Part shown: piece by piece, positions 54,578-64,000 of the stretch
Layout of the letters: each line of letters begins with the position of its first letter
How positions within the stretch are numbered: position 1 is the first letter of the stretch
Assembly: GCF_016808095.1 (NCBI RefSeq)
Contig: NC_068976.1
Span: 29,124,871-29,188,870 of the forward strand
Direction of reading: 5' to 3'
DNA from: Vigna angularis
Lineage: Eukaryota; Streptophyta; Magnoliopsida; Fabales; Fabaceae
DNA length: 64,000 bases
The notes under the pieces: model-generated
The model's database searches: none
The model's input: only the letters and a program-made list of their open reading frames with translations
What the model was told of the DNA's origin: nothing
Position numbers and translations under genes: made by a program

Positions 54578-56839
54578 CTACTCCCTTAAAAGAAACAATT
54601 TGCTGAGTCGATCTTGAACCTCAAACATTCCGTACTTAATGTATTTATAAGCATGCTTCCCAGTAAATTCCTCAAATGTACCAAGGAAACTTCCATATGC
54701 TGGCAACAGCATGTTTTCTATGGATTCTATTATTTGTTCCCTTAGCTCCTCATCACTGACAGACCATGCAGACTGAATGTTGCATGCCTCATCAAAGAGT
54801 TCGTTGAACCAATAAAGGTTGTCTTTCATCACCTCGGCTACAACACTAGTCTCTAGTTGATTGATGTCTACCTTCAAAAGGTCCACAATCTTATTCCATG
54901 AGCTTCTTAGATAGAGCTCACGGTTTTCTTGGATCTTTGTTGTGTTTTTGTGGAGCCAGTCATCTCCAAAAAAAGGTCCCAGTCCATGTAGTTTTGTCTC
55001 TACTTCTATGAATCTCCGATTATTCATGATGAAAACATGACCCAAAGAAGGGTTTTTGAAATTTTTTGAGTTGGCTACCAAACAGCTCTCTAAAAGCTCT
55101 GTCATCCTGTTCAGGTAAACAGGTGAAAGCATTTCATCTTCTAAACCTTGTCCAAATTTACTCTCCCTACTTTGATTTAGAGATTTAATGTAGTACATCA
55201 GTGTAAGCTTATTACCATATTTGGACTTACTCTCTAACAGAATTCTCACTCTAGCCATGTGCACAGATGATGGAATCTTTCCCTCTTTCAAATCTTGGCT
55301 AAGTTTACTAATTTCCCTATTTCTGTTGATAGAATAAATATAGTACATCACTGCGTGGGTAATAGGATGAATTCCGCCACCGGGAATGAGTGATACATCT
55401 TCCAAAGCCTCATAAATGCACAATCTCCGTCTTATCAGGGGCACGACAATATTTCTGCCTGATGTAAATGATAAAAAGTCTTGTATCAACTCCTGCAATG
55501 TATTGCGCATGAAATGGCTCCAAGTTGCCAAGGCAAGGGATGAGTTCAGCAGACCAGTAACCAATTCCGTGCAAAGTTCCCTGAAATGAAACTCCCCATT
55601 GCGAATGGAACCGCTAAAGACACGAATAAAGAGTCTTTTTTCATTGGGAAAGAGTATCCTCGCAGTTATTTTCATAGCTTTTATCAACCTCTCAATCTTC
55701 TCCGACTTGTTAATGTCCTCCCTGTTGAGCTCTTGATCTTGCAACCCTAATTCCCAGAGACTCTCTTTCAAAAACTCCCTCCGCCAATCACTGTACACGT
55801 GCAAGCATTCCTTCACAAATCCGTCTGACACCATCTTCTGTACACTTTCACGAAGCTTGCCGATCATTCCTGACGACAATGAATCCACCACCATGTTGTC
55901 GTCGCCATGCAATTCTGGCACTGAAATCTGCTTCTTACTAAGAACACTGGCTTTAAGGTATTTGTCTACATGCATGGAAATTGCTCTGATAACTCTCCTA
56001 TTCTCCTTCTTAAGAGCCTCTATATAACCCATGAAGCATTCCTCGGTACCATAAATGTTTCCGGGAGGGCCACCACCAGAACCACCCTCTTGAGGTGAAA
56101 TTAATACAGAAGCACTATGCCTTGTTCCTCTTGAAGGCCAGACCATATCAATGACAGGATGAGGTTGTGAACTAGCCATAATGGTTCGGGTTGAATCCAC
56201 TTGAGTAACACTATTACTGATTCCTTGTGGTTGTGAATGAGAACCAATGTCAACTACTACATGATCTTGGTTTTGAAGTCCATGATACCCACTTCTTGGT
56301 TGAAGATCCAAATTGGAACGAAGAAGGATGAGGGAATAACTGAAAGCTCCCCCAACAGTGACTAGCCAAAGTTTTATTTTCATGAGTTGTACCGTCAGAA
56401 GTCCACAGAAAAAATACAGGAGATCAACTTCAAATCCTAACTGACTGAGCCTAGACAAGCCTAGAGACATGATAGCAAAAGCAACACAAGAAAGCAGACT
56501 ATAGGCATCTGCTTTCTGTTTCAGATCTTTATCAAGGAAAAAGGAGTATACAGAAGTGATAAGCAAAACAGAAAATGCTGTGTGAGCTTCCAAACAGCGA
56601 GAGTAGGAGTATTCCCATGTCTTTCCAAACAAGGTGGAAAGGGAAATTAAAAAACTGAAAATAATGTAAAGAAGTAACTTCCACCAGGTCCAATTTCCAA
56701 GTAAATGATTGAAAGAGGAGCTCAAAGCATAACAGATAAGGCCAACGATAGATGAAGCAAAACACACAAATCTCCATACCTTTGGCTGATGTAGCCACCT
56801 CCAAATGTTGATGAGCATGAGCACTGTGCTGTTTCTCAA
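54578..56839 (-). CDS. EXO70J: EXO70J-type exocyst-like protein with N-terminal membrane segments (copy 3)
   Basis: An intact 753-codon frame without introns, very similar to copy 2 along its whole length. Hydrophobic spans lie at ~22-42, 52-71, 86-101, 111-128 and 138-172, then a variable linker with 'PQEGGSGGGPPGNIYGTEE', a charged helix and the EXO70 domain (~340-751). The domain has 'GHVFIMNNRRFIEVETKL', 'FFGDDWLHKNTTKIQENREL', 'LRSSWNKIVDLLKVD' and 'AYKYIKYGMFEVQDRLS'. It has the same internal tandem duplication as copy 2. The start at 56839 (MRNSTVLML) adds six residues relative to copy 2, in which the equivalent codons are open but lack ATG. Predicted as a membrane-anchored exocyst-like tether. 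Copies 2 and 3 arose by duplication of a larger block. Confidence 0.92.
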   Translation of the reverse strand: MRNSTVLMLINIWRWLHQPKVWRFVCFASSIVGLICYALSSSFNHLLGNWTWWKLLLYIIFSFLISLSTLFGKTWEYSYSRCLEAHTAFSVLLITSVYSFFLDKDLKQKADAYSLLSCVAFAIMSLGLSRLSQLGFEVDLLYFFCGLLTVQLMKIKLWLVTVGGAFSYSLILLRSNLDLQPRSGYHGLQNQDHVVVDIGSHSQPQGISNSVTQVDSTRTIMASSQPHPVIDMVWPSRGTRHSASVLISPQEGGSGGGPPGNIYGTEECFMGYIEALKKENRRVIRAISMHVDKYLKASVLSKKQISVPELHGDDNMVVDSLSSGMIGKLRESVQKMVSDGFVKECLHVYSDWRREFLKESLWELGLQDQELNREDINKSEKIERLIKAMKITARILFPNEKRLFIRVFSGSIRNGEFHFRELCTELVTGLLNSSLALATWSHFMRNTLQELIQDFLSFTSGRNIVVPLIRRRLCIYEALEDVSLIPGGGIHPITHAVMYYIYSINRNREISKLSQDLKEGKIPSSVHMARVRILLESKSKYGNKLTLMYYIKSLNQSRESKFGQGLEDEMLSPVYLNRMTELLESCLVANSKNFKNPSLGHVFIMNNRRFIEVETKLHGLGPFFGDDWLHKNTTKIQENRELYLRSSWNKIVDLLKVDINQLETSVVAEVMKDNLYWFNELFDEACNIQSAWSVSDEELREQIIESIENMLLPAYGSFLGTFEEFTGKHAYKYIKYGMFEVQDRLSKLFLLRE

Positions 56840-56854
56840 GCAAGCTTTGCTTTA

Positions 56855-57257
56855 TTTTTTTTGGATGGGGGTTTAATCCCTTTATTTTATTTTTTTTGTA
56901 GAAATTTCAAAGGAAGTAAGTGGGAAAGCTCCATCAATCTTCTACGTGTTGACTTAAAACTGGATATTTCTTTTGCAATCAATCCTAGTTGTAATAATCC
57001 CCTCATGCGATCAGAAAAACAATAAAATCCTGAAAATGCATCAAACACAAATCCACTTAATTCGATATATCAATACTCACCTGCCAGAAGAATTCATTTT
57101 ATTACTGCGTTTAAACGTGTCAAATAATTTAGGATGTGCAAATCTAAAACATATAAATTGAAACCGAAGAATATAACTTGGATGGGGATTTAAGCTGTGC
57201 AAATCTAAAACAGAGAAGTAGAATAATTATGTAGTTTTAAGCTTAAATGTACACTGG
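56855..57257. promoter_or_regulatory. Upstream region of EXO70J copy 3, conserved with copy 2
   Basis: Close match to 27430-27873 (for example 'tgggaaagctccatcaatct', 'cctcatgcgatcagaaaaac' and 'ggatggggatttaagctgtg'). It is the likely promoter and 5' UTR. The same sequence is the 3' flank of the pseudogene next to it. Confidence 0.55.
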
Positions 57258-57599
57258 CAGTGTTGGCATGATTTGGAGCTACAATTGTCACTCGAGATAA
57301 TCATGAAGCATGATTTTTAATTATATATAGGTTCTTAACAATAACAATAAGAAATATAAGACTGAAAAATGCACTTTTATTAACACATTCTATACACAGA
57401 GTTTAACAGTATTACGGATTGTTAAGAGAGTTACACTGAACAAACTTTAAACGTTGACGACTTCTCAATAGATTTTATGTCTCTGAAACCATCTTAATGT
57501 AACGAGTTTAAACTCAGGTGTTCAAAATGAGTACTTATATTCGAACAACAATATTCCAACGACACGAGAATAAAAATTTTGTATTCTAAATCATCTCTT

Positions 57600-58400
57600 G
57601 GGTGTCTTCCACTTGTGTTTCAGATACAGATTCTTATTATTTGTCACAACAAACAGATTGCCGACTCGATCTTGGACGTCAAACATTCCATACTTAATAT
57701 AATTATAACTGTGTTTGCCAAGAAAATTCTGCAACCTTCCAATGAAGTTTCCATATGCTGGCAACAACATGTTTTCTATGGATTTTATAATATGTTTTCT
57801 TAACTCTTAATCAAAAACAAACCAAGTAGACTGAACATTACATATCTCATCAAAGTGTTCGTTGAACGAAGTTATCCTGTCTTTCAGTAACCCAACCGCA
57901 ACACTAGTCTCTGATTCACTGATATCAAAATTCAGAAAGTCCACAATCTTATTCCACGAGCTTGTCAGATAGAGTTCGAGGTTTTGTCATATAGAAGATC
58001 GACCTCAAATCCAAAGTGACTTAGTCTTGACAAGCCTAGTGACATGATAGCAAATGCAGCATACGAAACCAGACTATATGCATCTGGTTTCTCTGTGACT
58101 TTTTTATCGAAGAAAAAGGAGTACACAGAAGTTATCAGCAAAACCAAGAAGGCCGTGTGAGCCTCCAAACAGCGAGAGTTGGAGCACTCCCATGCCTTTG
58201 CAAACAAGGTGGAAAGGGAGATGAAGAAACTAAAACCAATATACAAAAAGATCTTCCACCAGCTCCAAGCGCCACATAAATAATTGAAAGAAGAGCTCAA
58301 AGCATAACAGATAAGTCCAACAGTCGAAGAAACAAAACACACAAATCTCCATACCTTTGGCTGCAGCAGCCTACTATGAATTTCGATGAGCATTATCACT
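57600..58400 (-). pseudogene. EXO70J pseudogene B, middle deleted
   Basis: The N-terminal membrane part (58399-57993: 'RFVCFVSSTVGLICYALSSS', 'VLLITSVYSFFFDKKVTEKP', 'SRLSHFGFEVDLLYD') is joined directly to the last ~130 codons of the EXO70 domain (57985-57640). The join is at 57985-57993 and removes ~1.4 kb: linker, helix and most of the EXO70 domain. The C-terminal part also has stops, for example at 57808. 57258-57600 is its 3' flank and probable 3' UTR. It is the block-B counterpart of pseudogene A and retains the C-terminus that pseudogene A lost. Confidence 0.9.
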
Positions 58401-59605
58401 CAAGCAAGGTTTCCTTTCAGGAACAAAGTAGATGCTGAATAAACCTATAACATTTCAATTATTGCTATTTTTTATGCAAGATGGTCATCATTTGGATTTG
58501 GATATATTTTGTTATTTAAATTTCAGTGGAAGATAACGAGTTTCGTTGGGTTATGTTGGATAATATGTATTACCCACAACAAAATTTTCCATAGAAAATA
58601 CTCGCAAATTTTATTATGAAGTATTTTTTGTAAAAAGTATCCATGTGTATTTTTTTTTAGAATTACTTTTTGCATAAAATACTTGCAATTTTTTTTTGTA
58701 AAAGGTTATTTGCAGAAAATAATATTAATACCTGCCGATTTTGGTTTCTTAGTAATAATATTACGTATTTGTTTATGTGAATAAAAATTTGCAAAAAAAT
58801 ACCTATTAAATTTTGTGTAAAATTAATTATAAAAAAGTTAATCTTAATACTTGCCAATTTCGCTGCCTACTATTATATTTTTTATTTGATGAATAAAATT
58901 TATAATAAACTTTTGTTACATAATATTTTTGATTTAATGAGTAACATTTCAATCTTAGTCACACGACCTCCTTTCCTCTCTCTTTACAACTACGTTCTTC
59001 AAATGTTGGAAAACTCAATAACTCACTCTCTCTTGCGTGTGCTCCGGCCATCTCGCTCTTATTCTCTTGCTCTCGCGCTCTAACTCCTGCTATCGCTCTC
59101 GCGATCTAGCTCCCGCGATCTCTTGCGCTCCATCGCTCACTTTCGCTATCTCGTTGTCGGTATTGTTCTTAACTAACATTTGGTTCTCAATTTGATATAG
59201 GTATAATTTTTTCGTTTTTGTTTTGATTTCATTTGGTTAAGGTTTTCACTTTTTCTTTGTTTTATTTGATTTTAGTTCATGTGTTTCTTTGGTTTACTTA
59301 AGCAATTTGAATTGAAGCTTGAGTGTGAAATGCTAGTGTCAATGAGCTTACACTTTCGGATTTTGTTTTATACACTGAATAACATGATACTCGTTACATT
59401 TAATTGAGATTCTTTGCAGGCATAGTGGTTTTTATGTTAGGAGCGTGTTGAATAAAAATGTGAGGTTAGGAAAAGATTGATGTGTAAAGTATTAGATTGG
59501 TGCTCTTTTAGTAGTAGATGCTTCTTGGCGAATCTCTATGCTTTTATGCAATCCTTTCTCTTTTAATTGTATGGCATTTATCATGTGAGAGTGATCTTCT
59601 TTCAA
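58401..59605. other. Upstream flank of pseudogene B
   Basis: To 59445 this matches 37926-38548. It contains a T-rich stretch with 'gcaaatttt' and 'gtaaaaagtatcc' motifs, and a pyrimidine-rich segment with repeated 'gctctcgcgatc' words (59030-59160), longer than in block A. 59446-59605 is unique to this block. No ORF. Confidence 0.65.
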
Positions 59606-59774
59606 TAGTTAGGGAAAACGAGAGCCAAGGAGAAAGAGAAAAACCAAAATATTATATCAGAAGAGTGTACTTACAGATACGAGAAAGGCTAAATATATAG
59701 ATCAGAGAAAGAGCATGTTAGCCTAAGCATGCCCATACATGTGACCATGCACACATAAAACGGTGTGCTTAACA
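59606..59774 (-). repeat. 3' LTR of copia C, second copy
   Basis: About 169 bp, from tagttagggaaaacg to gtgcttaaca. The first bases are changed from the tgtaaggg of the other copy. Confidence 0.8.
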
Positions 59775-60580
59775 CGCCCCCTTAAACGCATTGGGGTTTA
59801 GGAAGACTAAGCGAGTTTACATCGAAAATGAGAAAAGGCAAAGCCAAAAACTGGTTTAGTTAGCACATCAGCGATTTAAGAGTGTGCAAGAACGTGACGA
59901 ACAAACAGTTCCAGTTTCTGAACTTTATCACACACATAATGTAAGTCCAACTCGAAGTGCTTTGTCTATGAGAGAAGAAAAGGGTTGGCAGAGATGAGAA
60001 CAACGCCTAAGTTGTCAGAGAAGATGGTTGATGTGGAGGACTTGAGATCGTGAAACAAAGGCAAAAGCTATGATAAACAGGGGCTATGCTCCGGTATTCT
60101 GCCTAGTAGATCTTCTGGAAACAACTTTTGTTTCTTTGAAAGCCTAGAAACAAGGTTTGAACCTATGAAGATGCAGTAACCTGTGATGGATTTTCTGTCA
60201 TCCGGGTCAGACCCTCAATTGACGTTAGTAAAAGCACATATGTTGGTGTTGGTGGAAGGAGTGATGTGAAACCTGTGAGTGATGGTCCCAACTAGGTAAC
60301 AAAGAACACGTTTAACTACACGCCAATGGGGAAGCTGAGGGTGATGCATGTATTGACACACTTTGTTTACGGCGTAGTTGATGTCTGGTCTGGTGAAGGT
60401 CAGGTATTGAAAGGTGCCCACGGTTTGTCGATATGCAATGGAGCATCAACGGTGAGCTTTAAAGAAGAAACCACGGGTGATAGCTGTGGATTAGCGTCCA
60501 ACATGTTGGTTTTGGCGAGGATTTGGCGAATGTATTTTGTCTGTGTGAGATATAAATCACCATTGGTGGTCCAGTGAGCT
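59606..60580 (-). mobile_element. Copia C second copy, 3' part
   Basis: 3' LTR at 59606-59774 (homologous to 48684-48854), a purine tract (minus strand 'aagggggcg') and RNase H/RT remnants on the minus strand ('TFTRPDINYAVNKVCQYMHH', ~60380). It is cut at 60580 by another copia. The right end matches 38753-38915, which suggests that the element was already present when the block duplicated. Confidence 0.85.
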
Positions 60581-60852
60581 TGTAGGTTATTTTATTGAAG
60601 AAAAAGTTGAGAGAGAGACAGGAATATAAAACTGCATATTTATTTTATTGAGGAGTGCTATTGATTTTTATAAAGCAAATAACTGAACGTAAATGCACGT
60701 AAATGTTGGCATCTATAACCACTAACAAATTAGTGCTCTTAGTGTCTAGAAAATAGCAAATAAATCCTACCAGTCAACATGACTTTTATTTTCCTAAAAA
60801 ATAACATAACATATTATTTTAATTTCTAAATTTCCAATAGTCATCAATCAAG
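60581..60852 (-). repeat. 3' LTR of copia E copy 2
   Basis: The plus strand starts tgtaggttattttattg. Its end by homology is atcaatcaaga (aaca in copy 1). Longer than the copy-1 LTR by a small insertion near 60640. Confidence 0.88.
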
Positions 60853-63800
60853 ATTCCTCCTTGACTTTGGAACTGCAAACTCCAAGCTTTTGTCTCAAGA
60901 ACTCAAATCTAGATTTTGGAAGTGCCTTGGTTAGGATATCAGCCACTTGATTTTCTGTTTTGCAGTAAACTAGTTTCACTTGTCCTTCTCTTTGAACTTC
61001 TCTTAAAAAGAAAAGCTTTATCTTAAAATGCTTTGTTTTACCATGAAAAACTGGATTATTTGCAATTGAAATTGCAGCTTGATTATCCACAAAAATCTTT
61101 GTGCTATCTTCTTGTTCTATATGTAAATCAGCCATGATCTTTCTTATCCAAACAGTTTGATTGACAGCAGCTGCAGCAGCAACATACTCTGCTTCTGCTA
61201 TTGATTGGGCTATAATTTCTTGCTTTTTGGAGCTCCATGAAAAAACTCCAGAACCAAGAGAGAAACAGTAACCAGAAGTGCTTATCATATCATCAACACA
61301 TCCTACCCAATCACTATCTGAATATCCATGAAAACTTAAGCTTTCAACTTTGTTGAACCATATACCATAATCAATTGTGCCTTTAACATATCTAAGAATT
61401 CTTTTTGCTGCTTGAAAATGAATTTCACTAGCACAATGCATGTACCTTGATAACAAACTCACTGAATGCATGATATCTGGTCTGGTGGCAGTTAAATACA
61501 TTAAGCATCCTATTAAGGATATAAACAACTTTTCATCAACCTTTTCAACATCATCTTCTCTACAAAACTTTTCTTTTTGATTCATTGGAGTTGCAGCTGA
61601 CTTACACTCTTCCATGTTGAACTTCATAAGGACTTCCTTTGCATACTTTTCTTGGCACACAAATATTTCATTTTTCTTTTGATGCACTTGCATACCAAGA
61701 AAAAATGTCATCTTTCCAAGGTCTGTCATTTCAAAGATATTTGTCATTTCTTCTTTAAACTCTTCAATCATCACCTTACAATTTCCTGTAACAAATAAGT
61801 CATCAACATACAGAGATATCATAAGTATATCTCCATTCACCTTTTTAATATATAAGGTGTACTCACTTAGACTTTTCACAAAGCCTAAGCTCATTAAATG
61901 TGCATCAATTCTGCTATACCAAGACCTTGGTGCTTGTTTAAAACAATATAATGCCTTTTTCAGTAGATAAACCTTGTCTTCTTATCCTTGAAGAGCAAAA
62001 CCTTTTGGCTGTTCCACAAAAATTTCTTCCTCTAAATATCCATTCAAAAATGTTGATTTTACATTCAATTGATGTATATGCCAGCCTTTTTGTGCAGCTG
62101 GTGCTAGCAGCAACCTTATTGTGTGTAGCCTGGAAACTATGGCAAATGTTTCAGAGAAATCCACCCCAAACATCTGAGCATATCCCTTGACAACAAGTCT
62201 TGCCTTGTATTTGTTCATAGAATCATCAGGATTGAACTTGGTTCTATAAACCCACTTTACTCCAATGGCCTTTTTATGATGTGTGATTTTTTTCAATCAT
62301 TTTAAGCTCCTCTTCCATAGCATTTATCCACCTCTTGTCAGTCGCAGCCTCTTCATATCCACTAGGTTCCATGATCGCAACATTACACCTTTGATAGATG
62401 TCAGAAAGCAATCTTGTTCCTCTGACAAGTTCATCATCCACATCTTCATTCTCCTCCTACAATCCAAGCTCATTGTTGCCTTTCTAGTTCAAACAATCAA
62501 ATTGTTCAAGGAATTTGTTGTCTTTCCAGCTCCAACAATCAAACTCCAAGAATTTCACATCCCTGCTAACAATGACTTTGTTGTTATGTGGAAGATAGAT
62601 CCTGTAGGCCTTTGAAATCAAGCTATAGCCTACAAAAATTCCAGGTTCTACTTTCTTGTCCAATTTGTCTCTCTTAATATGAGGAACATAAGAGAAACAC
62701 AAGCAACCAAATATCTTTAAATTAAAGAGCTCAAGTTTGTAACCGTACCATGCTTCAAAAGGCGTTCTTTGTTGTAAAGCTTTTGTTGGCAGTCTATTGA
62801 GTAAAAATACTACTGTATTTACAGCCTCTGCCCATAATTTTTTAGGCAACTCTTTGTCATGAAGTAAGCACCTAGCCATCTCCATAATCGTCCGATTTTT
62901 CCTTTCTGCAGTGCCATTTTGCTGAGGTGAATAAGGGGTTGTAAGTCTATGTTCTACACCTGTATCTTCACAAAACTTGTTAAAATTTTTGGAAGTATAT
63001 TCAGTTCCATTGTCGGATCTAATCATCTGCATTTTGCACTTGCTTTGATTTTCCACCAAAGTTTTAAACTTCCAAAAAATGCCAGCAACTTCATATTTAA
63101 ACTTCATAAAATATATCCAACACATTCTTGTCATGTCATCAATGAAAATAATATAATACCTACTGCCATTCAATGATGGTGTGCTCATAGGACCTCCAAC
63201 ATCTGTATGTATCAATTGTAGATTTTGTATAGCCCTCCATGTCTTGTTTTGTGGAAATGGGAGTCTTGTTTGCTTTCCATATTGACAAGCAATGCATGTA
63301 GGAAATACTTCTTCTATATCAAGTAAGCCTCTGACCATGTCATTCTTCTTCATGAATATTATTAGAGCATTGTGGTGAAAATGGCCCAATCTTTTATGCC
63401 AAAGTATTGTACTGCTGACCTCTTTGTGCACTACAGCCTGTTCTTCACTCATGAAGTCTAAAGCAAAGCTTTTTCCTTTCATTCTAACTTTAAATACTTC
63501 CTTACCTGCTGAATCTTTAATCATGTAGTTTTTGTCTTCAAACAACACCTTATAACCTTAAGTAATTGAGGAACACTCAACAGGTTTTGGTTAATTTGTG
63601 GAACATATAAAACATTTGAAATCAGTTTCAAACCTGGTTGACCTTCAATTGCCACTGTTCCTTTGCCTTTTACTGCAATATATGCTCCATTACCTACTCT
63701 GACTTTAGAAAGTGCAGTTTTGTCAAGTTCTTTAAAGAGTTCTCGATCATAACTCATGTGATTTGTGCAACCACTGTCTATGAGCCAACTTTCTGTGGAG

Positions 63801-64000
63801 CTATTGGTAGCAAAGCATGTAACAGCAAACAATTGTTCCCCTTGTGGTTGATCCTCAGCAACTTTAACTTCTCCTTGTGGTTGATCCTCTGCAACTTTAA
63901 CTTCTCCTTGTTATTGATGAGATTTGCAAATCTTTTTCATGTGCCCTAGCTGCCCACACTTATGACACTTTACATCCGGTCTCCACCAGCACCTTTTTTG
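60853..64000 (-). pseudogene. Copia E copy 2 gag-pol, partial, few breaks
   Basis: Zinc knuckle CHKCGQLGHMKKIC near 63975-63930 (all four ligands), then a TAA at 63913. Protease 'LIDSGCTNHM' (~63790, catalytic Asp present). Integrase 63548-62484 with D in 'HTDVGGP', D in 'SDNGTEYTS' and E in 'GTAERKNRT'. RT from 62296 with 'SLYVDDLFVTGN' (~61820), and RNase H ('GYSDSDWVG', 'SIAEAEYVAAAA', 'VDNQAAISIAN') ending at 60853. Breaks: a stop near 63913, a frameshift near 63550, a gap near 62480-62300 and a stop at 61981. Confidence 0.9.
63841..63906 (-). repeat. 33-bp in-frame tandem duplication in copia E copy 2 gag
   Basis: 'cttgtggttgatcctc' plus 'gcaactttaacttctc' occurs twice (63841 and 63874), adding 11 residues. 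The copia E copy 1 region has a single copy. Confidence 0.85.

Larger units (their letters stand above)
60581..64000 (-). mobile_element. Ty1/copia element (family E, copy 2), cut by the window edge
   Basis: 3' LTR at 60581-60852, then RNase H, RT, integrase, protease and the gag zinc knuckle on the minus strand, running off the right edge. Same family as 28969-33241 and better preserved. It interrupts copia C copy 2 at gagct (60576-60580), which would be its target duplication if repeated beyond the window. Confidence 0.93.

Noticed and set aside
1..64000. tRNA or rRNA genes
   Set aside because: Only tRNA-complementary primer-binding sites were found. No cloverleaf-forming tRNA gene or rRNA sequence was recognised by eye; a tRNAscan run would settle it.

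Overview
This is a nuclear plant window, almost certainly from a legume and probably the Phaseoleae (Vigna, Phaseolus or soybean alliance). Three things point there: a cluster of intronless EXO70 genes whose products carry an N-terminal multi-pass membrane segment (the EXO70J type, known to me only from legumes), an Ogre-type Ty3/gypsy LTR with a tRNA-Arg primer-binding site, and a dense mix of Ty1/copia, Ty3/gypsy, solo-LTR and MITE insertions in AT-rich DNA. The genus is not proven by the sequence.

Layout. 1-6501: 5' end of an Ogre-like element on the minus strand (leader with a minisatellite, tRNA-Arg PBS, 3.4-kb LTR). 6502-9377: AT-rich DNA without a gene. 9378-19080: a decayed plus-strand copia element with 200-bp LTRs, split in its gag by an Athila/Tat-type gypsy (10529-15404). 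19254-21380: intact EXO70J gene, copy 1 (minus). 25158-27407: intact EXO70J gene, copy 2 (minus). 27874-37925: an EXO70J pseudogene broken by a 217-bp solo LTR, a 4.3-kb copia and a 3.8-kb chromovirus, each with an exact 5-bp target duplication. 38549-38737: another solo LTR or TRIM. 38753-48854: a degenerate minus-strand copia containing a 2.35-kb copia insertion, a MITE and a very young plus-strand copia (43580-48375) with identical LTRs and a 1418-codon ORF. 48855-53954: AT-rich DNA with a second MITE copy and a possible CACTA fragment. 54578-56839: intact EXO70J gene, copy 3 (minus). 57600-58400: EXO70J pseudogene with its middle deleted. 59606-64000: two further minus-strand copia elements, the last cut by the window edge.

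The host content is thus one tandem family of membrane-anchored EXO70 proteins: three intact genes and two pseudogenes, all on the minus strand. Copy 2 plus its pseudogene and copy 3 plus its pseudogene, with their flanks, form two diverged copies of one duplicated block (about 24.5-38.5 kb and 54.0-59.4 kb). Almost all the size difference is due to retrotransposons. Copies 2 and 3 also share an internal tandem duplication of about 51-54 residues inside the EXO70 domain that copy 1 lacks. EXO70 proteins are exocyst subunits that tether secretory vesicles to membranes. In these proteins a hydrophobic N-terminus could replace the usual lipid-based membrane attachment.
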